Shown: positions 9,600 to 18,390 of the stretch, piece after piece | Layout: the number at the start of each line of letters is the position of its first letter | Numbering within the stretch: position 1 is the stretch's first letter | From: Actinoplanes sp. NBC_00393 | GTDB lineage: Bacteria; Actinomycetota; Actinomycetes; Mycobacteriales; Micromonosporaceae | Direction: 5' to 3' | Length of the DNA stretch: 64,000 nt | Assembly (NCBI RefSeq): GCF_036053395.1 | Contig: NZ_CP107942.1 | Location: forward strand, 5,422,501 to 5,486,500 | Program-made: the position numbers and the translations under genes | Notes under the pieces: model-generated | What the model was told of the DNA's origin: nothing | What the model saw: only the letters and a program-made list of their open reading frames with translations | The model's database searches: none

Positions 9600-10501
9600 G
9601 AACGTCCGTGAAGCTGGGCGCCTACGCTCTCGGGCTCGTCGTGGTGTTCGGGGCCGCGGCGGGGGCCGGCCGGGCGCTGGGCCCGGAGATCGAAGAGCCA
9701 CCTGCGCACCACGCCGCCGAGCCCAGCACAGCTCACGTTCCCGGCGGGCTGCAGGTCGCGCAGGACGGCTACCGGCTGACCCCGATCACCACCGGGCTGA
9801 GCACCGGCGATGCCGAGCCGTTCCGGTTCCGGGTGCTCGGGCCGGACGGGATGCCGGTGACCGCCTACACCACGAACCATGACAAGGATCTGCACCTGAT
9901 CGTCGTCCGCCGGGACCTGTCCGGGTTCCAGCACGTGCATCCCACCCTCGGCGCGGACGGGACGTGGACGATTCCGCTGGCGGTGGATACCCCCGGGCAG
10001 TATCGGGTGTTCGCCGACTTCCAGCCGTCCGGTTCCGGGGGCCTCACGCTCGGCGTGGACGTGCCGGCTGCCGGTGACTACCAGCCCCGGCCGCTTCCGG
10101 CGGTGTCCCGGACGGCCGAGGTGGACGGGTACACGGTCACCCTGACCGGTGATCTCACCGCCGGCGCGTCCGCCGATCTGACGCTGGCCGTGAGCCGGGA
10201 CGGGCAGCCGGTCACCGACCTGGAGCCCTACCTCGGGGCGGCCGGGCACCTGGTCGCGCTCCGCGACGGCGACCTGGCCTACCTGCACGTGCACCCCACC
10301 GACGAGCGGAGCCTGTCCTTCGCGGCGGAGGTGCCGTCGGCCGGGGTCTACCGTTTGTATCTGGACTTCAAGCACGACGGGAAGGTGCACACCGCCGAGT
10401 TCACCGCCGCCACCTCCGGCATCGTGGTCCCGCGGCCGGCACAGTCCGCGCCGGGACAGTCCGCGCCGGCTCACGACGCCGACGGCCACACCCATGACTG
10501 A
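9596..10501 (+). CDS. Exported/membrane-anchored His-rich protein of the copper operon
   Basis: 301 aa, GTG start overlapping the copZ stop. An N-terminal hydrophobic stretch (residues ~8-26) is a signal peptide or anchor. The rest is two beta-rich halves with conserved histidine pairs: [17 protein letters not shown] in the first half and [10 protein letters not shown] in the second. The C-terminus is His-rich ([10 protein letters not shown]). Similar ~300-aa proteins lie beside copA in other actinobacteria, usually annotated as heavy-metal-binding; the molecular function is not established. Its place between chaperone and exporter suggests periplasmic-side copper binding, which is inference. 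It overlaps copA by 8 bp if copA starts at 10494. Confidence 0.75.
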   Translation: MRTSVKLGAYALGLVVVFGAAAGAGRALGPEIEEPPAHHAAEPSTAHVPGGLQVAQDGYRLTPITTGLSTGDAEPFRFRVLGPDGMPVTAYTTNHDKDLHLIVVRRDLSGFQHVHPTLGADGTWTIPLAVDTPGQYRVFADFQPSGSGGLTLGVDVPAAGDYQPRPLPAVSRTAEVDGYTVTLTGDLTAGASADLTLAVSRDGQPVTDLEPYLGAAGHLVALRDGDLAYLHVHPTDERSLSFAAEVPSAGVYRLYLDFKHDGKVHTAEFTAATSGIVVPRPAQSAPGQSAPAHDADGHTHD

Positions 10502-10511
10502 GGGACGTGCC

Positions 10512-12722
10512 ATGACGTTGCAGATTGCGCCCCAGCAGATCGAGCTGGCGATCGGCGGCATGACCTGTGCCTCGTGCGCGGCGCGGATCGAGAAGAAGCT
10601 GAACCGGATGGACGGCGTGACGGCCACGGTCAACTACGCCACCGAGAAGGCGACGGTCCGGGTCGACGGTGGGGTCACCGCGGCTGACCTGATCGCCACG
10701 GTGGAGAAGACCGGGTACACCGCCACGGTGCCGCAGCAGGAGGAGGAGACGCCTGTCGAGAAGGCGGACCCGCTGAAGACGCGGCTGCTGATCTCGATCA
10801 CGCTGAGTGTGCCGGTGATCGCCCTCGCCATGGTGCCGGCCTGGCAGTTCACCTACTGGCAGTGGCTGTCGCTGACGCTGGCCGCGCCGGTCGTGGTCTA
10901 CGGCGGGTGGCCGTTCCACCGGGCCGCGGCGGTGAACCTGTGGCACGGCGCGGCGACCATGGACACGCTGGTCTCGCTGGGCACGCTGGCCGCGTTCGGC
11001 TGGTCGCTGTGGGCGCTGTTCCTCGGCACGGCCGGCGAGCCGGGGATGACGCACCCGTTCAGCCTCACCATCTCCCGCACTGACGGGGCCGGCAACATCT
11101 ACCTGGAGGCGGCCGCCGGGGTGACCACGTTCCTCCTGGCCGGGCGGTATTTCGAGGCACGCTCCAAGCGCCGGGCCGGCGCCGCGCTGCGGGCCCTGCT
11201 CGAGCTCGGCGCCAAGGACGTGGCGGTGCTGCGCGGCGGCGCCGAGGTACGCGTCCCGGTGGACCAGCTGGCCGTGGGCGACCGGTTCGTGGTCCGGCCG
11301 GGCGAGAAGATCGCCACCGACGGGATCGTCGAGGACGGCTCCTCGGCGGTGGACCTGAGCATGCTGACCGGCGAGAGCGTGCCGGTCGAGATCGGCCCGG
11401 GCGGTGCGGTGGTCGGTGCGACCGTGAACGCGGGCGGCCGATTGATCGTACGGGCCACCCGCGTCGGCGCCGACACCCAGCTCGCACAGATGGCGCGCCT
11501 CGTCGAGCAGGCGCAGGCGGGCAAGGCCGACGTCCAGCGGCTCGCCGACCGGATCTCCGGGATCTTCGTGCCGATCGTCATCGCCCTCGCGGCGGGGACG
11601 CTCGGCTGGTGGTTCGGCACCGGCGCGGGCTGGACGGCCGCGTTCACCGCCGCCGTGGCCGTGCTGATCATCGCCTGCCCGTGCGCGCTGGGTCTGGCCA
11701 CGCCGACCGCGCTGCTGGTCGGCACCGGCCGGGGCGCCCAGCTCGGCATCCTGATCAAGGGTCCGGAGGTGCTCGAATCGACGCGCCGGGTGGACACCGT
11801 CGTGCTCGACAAGACGGGCACGGTCACCACCGGCACCATGGCGTTCGCCGCCGTCGTTCCGGCGCCCGGCGTGGACCGCGACGAGTTGCTGCGGCTGGCC
11901 GCGTCCGTGGAGGCCGCGTCCGAGCATCCGATCGCCCGCGCGATCGCCGCCACCTCGGGCGATCCGGTCGAGAACTTCAAGAACATCGAAGGCTTGGGCG
12001 TACGCGGAACCGTGGCCGGACGCGACGTGCTGGTGGGGCGACCCGCCCTGCTGGAGCGGGAAGGCCTCGAGATTCCGGCCGAGGTCGCACAGGCGGCCGT
12101 CGCCGAGCAGGAGGCCGGCCGGACCGCGATCCTGGCCGGCTGGGACGGCGTGGCCCGGGGCGTCCTGTCGGTCGCCGACGCGGTGAAGCCGACCAGCCGG
12201 GAAGCGGTCGCCGGGCTGCGCCGTCTGGGCCTGCACCCGGTGCTGCTGACCGGCGACAACCTCACCGTGGCCCGCGCGGTGGCCGCCGAGGTGGGCATCG
12301 ACGAGGTGATCGCCGAGGTGCTGCCGGCCGACAAGGTCGACGTGGTGAAGCGGTTGCAGGAGTCCGGCAAGGTCGTCGCGATGGTCGGCGACGGGGTCAA
12401 CGACGCGGCCGCGCTGGCTCAGGCCGATCTGGGGCTGGCGATGGGCACCGGTACGGACGTCGCGATCGAAGCGTCGGACCTGACGCTGGTGCGCGGTGAC
12501 CTGACCGCGACGGTCGATGCGATCCGGCTGTCCCGGCGCACCCTGCGGATCATCAAGAGCAACCTGTTCTGGGCCTTCGCGTACAACATCGCGGCCCTGC
12601 CCCTGGCCGCCGCCGGTCTGCTCAGCCCGATGATCGCGGGCGGGGCGATGGCCTTCAGCTCGGTCTTCGTCGTCGCCAACAGCCTGCGGCTGCGCCGGTT
12701 CAAGCCGGTGTACGGCGGCTGA
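10512..12722 (+). CDS. copA: Cu(I)-exporting P1B-type ATPase
   Basis: About 736 aa from the ATG at 10512, which has a GAGGGACG site; an ATG at 10494 overlapping the previous gene would add six residues. In order: one HMA domain with GMTCASCA, transmembrane helices, the actuator loop TGES, the ion site CPC ([13 protein letters not shown]), phosphorylation motif DKTGT, EHPIA, GDGVND, and the last helices with YN and MAFSS, the P1B-1 copper signature. It exports Cu(I) from the cytoplasm using ATP. It ends the operon and is followed by a strong bidirectional hairpin. Confidence 0.95.
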   Translation: MTLQIAPQQIELAIGGMTCASCAARIEKKLNRMDGVTATVNYATEKATVRVDGGVTAADLIATVEKTGYTATVPQQEEETPVEKADPLKTRLLISITLSVPVIALAMVPAWQFTYWQWLSLTLAAPVVVYGGWPFHRAAAVNLWHGAATMDTLVSLGTLAAFGWSLWALFLGTAGEPGMTHPFSLTISRTDGAGNIYLEAAAGVTTFLLAGRYFEARSKRRAGAALRALLELGAKDVAVLRGGAEVRVPVDQLAVGDRFVVRPGEKIATDGIVEDGSSAVDLSMLTGESVPVEIGPGGAVVGATVNAGGRLIVRATRVGADTQLAQMARLVEQAQAGKADVQRLADRISGIFVPIVIALAAGTLGWWFGTGAGWTAAFTAAVAVLIIACPCALGLATPTALLVGTGRGAQLGILIKGPEVLESTRRVDTVVLDKTGTVTTGTMAFAAVVPAPGVDRDELLRLAASVEAASEHPIARAIAATSGDPVENFKNIEGLGVRGTVAGRDVLVGRPALLEREGLEIPAEVAQAAVAEQEAGRTAILAGWDGVARGVLSVADAVKPTSREAVAGLRRLGLHPVLLTGDNLTVARAVAAEVGIDEVIAEVLPADKVDVVKRLQESGKVVAMVGDGVNDAAALAQADLGLAMGTGTDVAIEASDLTLVRGDLTATVDAIRLSRRTLRIIKSNLFWAFAYNIAALPLAAAGLLSPMIAGGAMAFSSVFVVANSLRLRRFKPVYGG

Positions 12723-12754
12723 GCGGGTGGCCCGGCGCTTGCCGGGCCACCCGC
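12723..12754. terminator. Bidirectional rho-independent-like terminator
   Basis: A perfect 14-bp inverted repeat (GCGGGTGGCCCGGC / GCCGGGCCACCCGC) with a GCTT loop begins right after the copA stop and lies 7 bp from the stop of the convergent tuf paralog. It has no T-tract, as is common in high-GC actinobacteria. Confidence 0.85.
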
Positions 12755-12760
12755 ATGGAA

Positions 12761-13951
12761 CTAGTCGAGCACCGCGGTCACGGTGCCGGCGGCGACGGTG
12801 CGGTTCCCCTCGCGGACGGCGAAGCCGAGACCCACCTCCAGGGCGACCTCCTTGCCCAGGGTCACGGTCACCTCCTCGAGGGTGTCGCCCGGCATGACCA
12901 GGTCACGGTCGCCGAGGTCTATCCCGCCGGACACGTCGGTGGTGTGGAAGTAGAACTGCGGCCGGTAGTTCGCCTCGAACGGCGTGTGCCGGCCACCCTC
13001 CTCCTTCGTCAGCGCGTACATCCTGGCCTGGAAGACCTTGTGCGGCTGCACGCTGCCGGGCGCGGCAACCACCTGGCCCCGCTGCACCTGCTCGCGCTTG
13101 ATCCCGCGGAGCAGGACGGCGGCGTTGTCGCCGGCCTGCGCCGACTCCAGGACCTTGCCGAACATCTCCAGGCCGGTGGCGACGCTGGCGACGGTCGGGC
13201 CGAGACCCACCACCTCGACCGCCTCGCCGGCGCGCAGCTCGCCGCGCTCCACCTTGCCGGTCACGACGGTGCCGCGGCCGCTGATCGACAGCACGTTCTC
13301 GATCGGCATCAGGAACGGCTCGCCGAGCTCGCGCGGCGGGATCGGCACGTAGTCGTCGACCGCCTCGAGCAGCTCCACGATCTTCGCCGTCCACTCCGGG
13401 TCGCCCTCGAGCGCCTTCAGCGCGCTGACCCGCACCACCGGGACCTCGTCGCCGGGGAACCCGTACTGCGACAGCAGCTCGCGGACCTCCAGCTCGACCA
13501 GGTCGAGCAGCTCCGGGTCGTCCACGGTGTCGCTCTTGTTCAGGGCGACCACGAGGTACGGCACGCCGACCCGCTGGGCGAGCAGCACGTGCTCGCGGGT
13601 CTGCGGCATCGACCCGTCCTGCGCCGAGACGACCAGGATCGCGCCGTCCACCTGCGCCGCCCCCGTGATCATGTTCTTCACGTAGTCGGCGTGGCCGGGC
13701 ATGTCGACGTGGGCGTAGTGGCGGTTCGGGGTCTCGTACTCGACGTGGGCGATGGTGATGGTGATCCCGCGCGCGGCCTCCTCCGGGGCCTTGTCGATCC
13801 CCTCGAACGCGACGTACCGGTTGGAGGCCGGGTCGCGGTCGGCGAGGACCTTGGTGATGGCGGCGGTCAGGGTCGTCTTGCCGTGGTCGACGTGGCCCAT
13901 CGTGCCGATGTTGACGTGCGGCTTCGTACGGATGAACTGGCTCTTGGCCAT
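12761..13951 (-). CDS. tuf: Divergent elongation factor Tu paralog (Tuf3-like)
   Basis: 396 aa from [10 protein letters not shown] at 13951, with GAGGAAAG upstream. It has a full EF-Tu architecture: G1 GHVDHGKT (19-26), effector [15 protein letters not shown], catalytic His in DMPGHADY (H86), G4 NKSD, and C-terminal beta-barrels. It differs from housekeeping EF-Tu at strongly conserved sites: MPGHADY instead of CPGHADY, NKSD instead of NKCD/NKAD, and KAPEEAARG instead of KAPEEKARG. It stands alone instead of in a str operon (rpsL-rpsG-fusA-tuf). Streptomyces have a comparable divergent tuf3 that responds to stress. A second EF-Tu of this kind could also give resistance to EF-Tu-targeting antibiotics; both ideas are inference. 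Confidence 0.88.
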   Translation of the reverse strand: MAKSQFIRTKPHVNIGTMGHVDHGKTTLTAAITKVLADRDPASNRYVAFEGIDKAPEEAARGITITIAHVEYETPNRHYAHVDMPGHADYVKNMITGAAQVDGAILVVSAQDGSMPQTREHVLLAQRVGVPYLVVALNKSDTVDDPELLDLVELEVRELLSQYGFPGDEVPVVRVSALKALEGDPEWTAKIVELLEAVDDYVPIPPRELGEPFLMPIENVLSISGRGTVVTGKVERGELRAGEAVEVVGLGPTVASVATGLEMFGKVLESAQAGDNAAVLLRGIKREQVQRGQVVAAPGSVQPHKVFQARMYALTKEEGGRHTPFEANYRPQFYFHTTDVSGGIDLGDRDLVMPGDTLEEVTVTLGKEVALEVGLGFAVREGNRTVAAGTVTAVLD

Positions 13952-14044
13952 GATCTTTTCTTTCCTCACTGGATGCGAGGCAACCGGGGTGATGCGCGAC
14001 CCGATGCCAGCCGGGACGCGCCAGAACCGCGCACGGAGCAGCCC

Positions 14045-14081
14045 ACCCTTCCCCTGGGTTCTGCTGCTGGTGGGGAAGGGT
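14045..14081. promoter_or_regulatory. Leader hairpin upstream of the tuf paralog
   Basis: A perfect 10-bp inverted repeat (ACCCTTCCCC / GGGGAAGGGT) with a 17-nt loop lies about 95-130 bp upstream of the tuf start. The 278-bp gap to the divergent kinase gene has no other supported feature. It could be an attenuator in a long 5' leader or a DNA-binding site. Confidence 0.5.
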
Positions 14082-14229
14082 CAGACTCGGGTATCAACGC
14101 ACGCGGGAGCCGCCACGAAAGGCAGCTGCGGACCGTGTGCGGTGAACATGCCGAGGACAGTAGCTCGGTTCCCGATCAACGACCACTCGATTACGGGTTC
14201 GCGCCGCCGAGGATGGGTAGCTACCGAGG

Positions 14230-15136
14230 GTGACTGGTGAGCGGGTGGTGGTGGCCGGGCAACTGGCCCGGGATCTGGTGCTGGTCGTGGACGCTCTGCC
14301 GCCGGGCGGAAGTTCGGCGGACGCCCGGCAGCGGCTGGAGATGCTCGGCGGCAAAGGGGCCAACCAGGCGGTGGCACTGGCGCAACTCGGGGCGGCGCCG
14401 GCGCTGCTGGCGGTCCGCGGCGACGACCAGATCGGCGCCGAACTACTGGCCCAGGCGCGCCGGGACGGGATCGACGTGTCCGGAGTGGTGTGCCGGGCGG
14501 GCGCTCTCACCGGGGTGATCGTGGAGGTTCTGGAGGCGGACGGGACCTGGCGGTATCTGCAGCATCTGCCGGAGCCGGTGCTGCTCACCCCGGAGGACGT
14601 CGCGGCTGCTGAAGCGGTGTTCCGGGGGGGCTCAGGGCGTACTCGTGCAACTGCAGCAACCCGGGCCCGCGGCACTCGCCGCAGCCCGGCTGGGGCGTGC
14701 GCAGGGCGCGCTGGTGGTGCTGGACGGCGCGCCCGGCGAGGATGCCGACCGGGCGGCCCTGCTGGCCGCGGCCGACGTGGTACGCACCGACGACAACGAG
14801 ACCGAGCTGCTCACCGGCCTGCCGGCGAAGGATCCGGCCGCGCTGCGGGACGCGGTTCTCAAGATCGAGGGGCCGCGGTTGTTCGCCCTCGGCCTGCCGG
14901 ACGCGAACTACTTCGTCTGGCGCGACGGCTCCGTCGGCGACCTGTTGATTCCGCTCGGTGACGAGCCGGTCGTCGACACCACCGGCGGCGGTGACGCCCT
15001 GACGGCGGCGCTGACGGTCGCCCTGCTGCGCGGCGCATCGCCGGAGGCCGCGGCCCGGCGCGCGGTGGCGGCCTCCGGCGCCACGGTCACCCACCCGGGC
15101 GGGCGCCCGGACCTCACGGCTCCAGCGGACGACTGA
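14230..15136 (+). pseudogene. PfkB/ribokinase-family sugar kinase interrupted by a frameshift
   Basis: The N-terminal half (from GTG 14230, MTGERVVVAGQLARD) carries the PfkB signature GGKGANQAVALAQLG; the C-terminal half continues in the next frame from about 14631 with LVVLDG, a DNETEL motif and the catalytic signature DTTGGGDALTAAL, ending at 15136. The switch is at a run of seven G (14624-14630): with six G the two halves join smoothly as VFRGAQGVLVQLQQPG. The restored protein would be about 300 aa, normal for ribokinases. It may be a real slippage mutation, a phase-variable tract or a sequencing error. Codon use stays coding-like in both halves, so any break is recent. It overlaps the convergent NTF2-fold gene by 23 bp. 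Confidence 0.82.
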
Positions 15137-15464
15137 CGTCCCAGTGCTCGACGATCATGAAGTCCTCGAACCGCCAGATGTCGACCACCGCCTCGGGCGT
15201 CCCCTCGACCGGGAACAGGTGATAGTGCGCCACCACGAACTCGGGGTCGGCGACGACGTGCTGCAACTCCAGCCGGGCGGTGGCCAGCGGGGAGTTCTTG
15301 ATGAACTCGATCCACGCGTCCCGGCCGGACGGGGCGCCCGGACTGTGCGTCACGAAATCCTCTCGGATGATCTCGAAAAGCACGTCGGTGTCCCCCGCCG
15401 CGAACCGGCCGAACGCGTCCAGGAAACGCCTCTTGTTCTCTGCCGCGACATCGATGTCAGTCAT
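15114..15464 (-). CDS. SnoaL/NTF2-like fold protein
   Basis: 116 aa. It has the length and pattern of a cystatin-like NTF2 fold: an N-terminal helix AAENKRRFLDAFGRFAAGD, then FEIIREDFVTHSP, and a C-terminal sheet with VVDIWRFEDFMIVEHWDV. Relatives include polyketide cyclases (SnoaL) and many uncharacterised proteins, usually described as ester cyclase or nuclear transport factor 2 family. No neighbour indicates a substrate. The 3' end overlaps the frameshifted kinase by 23 bp. Confidence 0.8.
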   Translation of the reverse strand: MTDIDVAAENKRRFLDAFGRFAAGDTDVLFEIIREDFVTHSPGAPSGRDAWIEFIKNSPLATARLELQHVVADPEFVVAHYHLFPVEGTPEAVVDIWRFEDFMIVEHWDVSRPLEP

Positions 15465-15728
15465 GCCCCCACGGTCGCACCGCTTCGGCTGCCTGTCGAC
15501 CTAGCATCGACCGGCTCCCTTGTCCGGCGTTTCGGGAATGTCTGTCCGGACGTCCGGCCACCATGCGCCCGGACGGTCAATTAACCGGCCCGGCAGCACA
15601 CCGGCAAGCGTTTCCCTCACGCTATTTCCTGCGCCGCGCAACCGGCTGTACGTACGTTTTTCAGCGGCGCCCGAACCTTTTTGCGAGGCGCATTCCCGAG
15701 TTCCCTGGATTTACCTGGAGGAAAATTC

Positions 15729-16358
15729 ATGCTTTCCGCGATCGCCGCCGGCGCCATGCTCGTCTCGACGCTGGGGGCGCCGGCCACAGGCTGGGTGACC
15801 GCGCCGCCACCGCCCGAGGAGATGGTCATCGACGTGGTCGCGGCCAACGGCTCCGGCTGTCCGAAAGGCTCCGCGGTGGTGTCGGTGTCGCCGGACAACA
15901 AGGCGTTCACGGTCGCGTACAGCGAATTCGTCGCCTCGGTCGGGCCGGACGCCAAACCCACCGACTTCCGGAAGAACTGCCAGCTCGCCCTGGACGTGCA
16001 CGTTCCGGAGGGGTACACGTACGCGATCGCCGGCGCCGACTACCGCGGATACGCCGGGCTCGAGGAGGGTGCGAGCGGATCGGAAACGGCGCACTACTAC
16101 TTCCAGGGTGAACCGCACACCACCCGGATCCGGCACGAGTTCAAGGGTTACATGGCGGAGAACTGGCAGCGCACCGACAAGGTGGAGATCAGTTCGATGT
16201 CGTTCCTGCCGTGCGGTGAGAAGCGATACCTGAACGTCAACACCGAACTGCGGGTCAACGCCGGCACGGCGAAACAGGCCACCACCAATTTCCTGACGAT
16301 GGACTCCTCCGACGGCAATCTGGAGACGATTTACCACGTGTCCTGGATGAAGTGCTGA
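15729..16358 (+). CDS. Secreted DUF4360-type protein
   Basis: 209 aa from the ATG at 15729, with GGAGG just upstream. Residues 1-~22 (MLSAIAAGAMLVSTLGAPATG) are a signal peptide. The mature part has the look of DUF4360 proteins: VVAANGSGCPKGSAVVSVSPDN at the start, a central KNCQLALDVHVPEGY, and a C-terminal cysteine in HVSWMKC, probably making disulfides with the other cysteines. Function is unknown; members are secreted by many actinobacteria and fungi. It is a single-gene unit, and its 3' end overlaps the convergent nuclease-like gene by 28 bp. Confidence 0.82.
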   Translation: MLSAIAAGAMLVSTLGAPATGWVTAPPPPEEMVIDVVAANGSGCPKGSAVVSVSPDNKAFTVAYSEFVASVGPDAKPTDFRKNCQLALDVHVPEGYTYAIAGADYRGYAGLEEGASGSETAHYYFQGEPHTTRIRHEFKGYMAENWQRTDKVEISSMSFLPCGEKRYLNVNTELRVNAGTAKQATTNFLTMDSSDGNLETIYHVSWMKC

Positions 16359-17239
16359 GCTTTCTCGGCAAGCGCGGCCGTCACCGTGGCGACGACGTGC
16401 TGCGGGTTGCGCAGCACGTCGTCCGCGGTGAAACGCAGAACTGTCCATCCGGCCATCCGCAGCGCGTTCAGCCTGGCGACGTCCTGCCGGAACCGCGCCG
16501 GAGTCCGGTGGTGGTCACCGTCGTACTCGACGATCAGGGCGGCATCCGGCCAGGCCAGGTCGACCCGGGCCAGTGGCCGGCCGTCTAGGTGCCGGACCTC
16601 GAACTGCGGAACGCCGGGCGGTAGCCGGGCGTCGGCCAGCAGCAGCCGCAGCCGCGACTCCATCGGCGACTCGGCCCGCGCGTCCGCGAGCGTCAGCAGG
16701 TCGTAGAGGGCGGCGCTGCCCGGCCAGGCGAAGCGTCGCAAGATCAGGGCACGCAGCGCGTCCCGGCTCACCAGATGCCGGTGGAGCATCGCGTCGAGCA
16801 GTGGCAGGGCGTCGGCTCGCGGGAGGCGGCGGCCGAGGTCGAAGGCGGTCCGCGTGGGCGTCGTGACCGGCATTCCGTCGCGGACGGTGAGGTCGTTCTC
16901 GGCGAGAATCGTGTAGTGCACCGCGAGCTGGTTGACCAGTCGGGTACTCCGGTTGCGCGGCATGACTACGGAGACCTGTTTCGTGCGGCAATCGAGGCCC
17001 CAGAGCAGGGCAGCGCTCAGACCGCCGATCGCGGCACCGGCCGGCAGCCTGAGCGCGACGGCGCGGCACCAGGTCCGGTGGTCCAGCGGAGCGTCCCGGT
17101 GCAGATACACGTCGCGCAGCAACTGCCGCCAGTGCGAGCCGCGCAGCATGGGTTTGCTGATGAGCCCGGAGCGGACGGCGCTCGAGCCGCGAAAGGGGTG
17201 TTCGCGGAGTTCGGCCGGAACCCGGGGTGCGACAGGCAT
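16331..17239 (-). CDS. AbiEi-antitoxin-like / DUF559 nuclease-fold protein
   Basis: 302 aa from the ATG at 17239 (MPVAPRVPAELREH); longer frames upstream look non-coding. The N-terminal half resembles the AbiEi-type antitoxin domain (SGLISKPMLRGSHWRQLLRDVYL). The C-terminal ~100 residues are a DUF559/Vsr-like endonuclease fold: RVDLAWPDAALIVEYDGDHH, then FRQDVARLNALRMAGWTVLRF. Such standalone proteins are abundant in actinobacteria, and no cognate toxin gene is next to it. Its role, whether defence or DNA processing, is unknown. Confidence 0.78.
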   Translation of the reverse strand: MPVAPRVPAELREHPFRGSSAVRSGLISKPMLRGSHWRQLLRDVYLHRDAPLDHRTWCRAVALRLPAGAAIGGLSAALLWGLDCRTKQVSVVMPRNRSTRLVNQLAVHYTILAENDLTVRDGMPVTTPTRTAFDLGRRLPRADALPLLDAMLHRHLVSRDALRALILRRFAWPGSAALYDLLTLADARAESPMESRLRLLLADARLPPGVPQFEVRHLDGRPLARVDLAWPDAALIVEYDGDHHRTPARFRQDVARLNALRMAGWTVLRFTADDVLRNPQHVVATVTAALAEKAQHFIQDTW

Positions 17240-17658
17240 CGCGACAGCATCGCGCTTTCCTCGCTGCTGAGTTCGCGGCCCTGTGGACAAGCCGGGACTG
17301 TGGACAACCGAGGTCACCGCCTCGGCGTGCGGCTCGCTGATCATCCAGAGCGTTTCTGGAAGGCCGGCCGCGCGTTGGGGCTGTCTCAAGCGCTCGCAAA
17401 GGTCTCTACTGCGCGGCCGGCTGATCATCAGGCCGCGAAAATGGGGCTCGGCCGCACGTTGGAGCGGTAACGGCCGGACACGGGTGACGGCGGGGCCGGT
17501 GGCTCGGCGAGGCGGGTGGGCTCGGGTGAGGCGGGGGCTCGGGTGAGGCGGGTCGCACTCGAGGCCGGGCGTGGAGCGGCCTGGCACGGCCGGCACGGCA
17601 CGGCGCGGCACGCCCCGGCACGGCACGGTGCGCCGGCGTGGTGCAGCCTGGCGGGGGG
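17240..17658. other. 419-bp intergenic region with GC-rich simple repeats
   Basis: No gene is supported here. The left part is the presumed promoter of the DUF559-type gene and contains two copies of CTGTGGACAA about 18 bp apart. The stretch 17519-17635 is low-complexity: GGCTCGGGTGAGGCGGG occurs twice in tandem, followed by repeated GGCACGGC/CGGCACGG blocks next to the stop of the response regulator. Confidence 0.7.
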
Positions 17659-18321
17659 TCAGCGGGGGCGGACCAGGGCGGCGTTGTAGGCGGCGATGAC
17701 CAGCTGGGCCCGGTCGCGGGCGGACAGTTTGGCGAGCAGGTGGGTGATGTGCGTCTTGACGGTCTTGACGGAGATGACCAGGGCGGCGGCGATCTCGTCG
17801 TTGGAGAGGCCGTTGCCGATCAGGGCGAGCACCTCCACCTCGCGCGGGGTGAGGGTGCGCAGTTCGGCGGGTGGGCGGTCCGGGCGGGGCGCCGCTACGT
17901 AGTGGGCGACCAGGCGGGTCAGGATCGAGGGCGCGAAGAGGGACTCGCCGCGGTGGGTGCGCCGGACGGCGTCGAGCAGTTCTTCCGGGCGGGCATCCTT
18001 CAGCAGGAAACCCGAGGCGCCGGCGTGCAGGGCCGCGTAGACGTACTCGTCGAGTTCGAACATGCTCAGCACGAGTACCCGGGCGCCGGTCAGGGCGGGG
18101 TCGGCGCAGATGCGGCGGGTGGCTTCGAGGCCGTCCAGACCCGGCATCCGTACGTCCATCAGCACCACATCAGGCTGGGCTGACCGGGCCCGACGCACCG
18201 CGTCCGCGCCGTCTCCGGCCTGGCCGACGACGGCCAGATCCGGCTCGTTGTCGATGATCATGGACAGGCTCTGCCGAAGCAGCGGCTGATCATCAACCAG
18301 CAGCACCCGAATAGCCGTCAT
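17659..18321 (-). CDS. NarL/FixJ-type response regulator
   Basis: 220 aa from the ATG at 18321. The receiver domain has the acidic pair VDDQ, phospho-acceptor Asp in VVLMDVRMPGLDG, and the Lys of FLLKDARP. A LuxR-type helix-turn-helix follows (LTPREVEVLALIGNGLSNDEIAAAL ... VKTHITHLLAKL). It is the partner of the histidine kinase 18382-19446. The start is separated from the kinase stop by two 32-bp repeat units encoding micro-ORFs (separate entry). The downstream ABC transporter is a plausible target by proximity only. Confidence 0.9.
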   Translation of the reverse strand: MTAIRVLLVDDQPLLRQSLSMIIDNEPDLAVVGQAGDGADAVRRARSAQPDVVLMDVRMPGLDGLEATRRICADPALTGARVLVLSMFELDEYVYAALHAGASGFLLKDARPEELLDAVRRTHRGESLFAPSILTRLVAHYVAAPRPDRPPAELRTLTPREVEVLALIGNGLSNDEIAAALVISVKTVKTHITHLLAKLSARDRAQLVIAAYNAALVRPR

Positions 18322-18390
18322 GCGCCGGCCTCGCCGGAACAGCAAGCCGTCATGCGCCGGCCTCGCCGGAACAGCAAGCCGTCATGCGCC
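18314..18390 (-). repeat. 32-bp tandem repeat carrying two coupled micro-ORFs
   Basis: A 32-bp unit begins at 18314, 18346 and 18378 (third copy partial). On the minus strand the kinase TGA (18382-18384) overlaps an ATG at 18385 that opens a micro-ORF, MTACCSGEAGA, ending at 18350. That TGA overlaps another ATG at 18353 encoding the same peptide and ending at 18318, whose TGA in turn overlaps the response-regulator ATG at 18321. The ancestral junction was presumably a single ATGA kinase-regulator overlap, later duplicated twice. Translation of the peptides is not shown. Confidence 0.88.

Noticed and set aside
16331..17626. Long form (431 codons) of the DUF559-type gene
   Set aside because: The extra N-terminal ~129 codons cross GC-rich simple repeats and lack protein-like patterns; the ATG at 17239 gives a normal family start.
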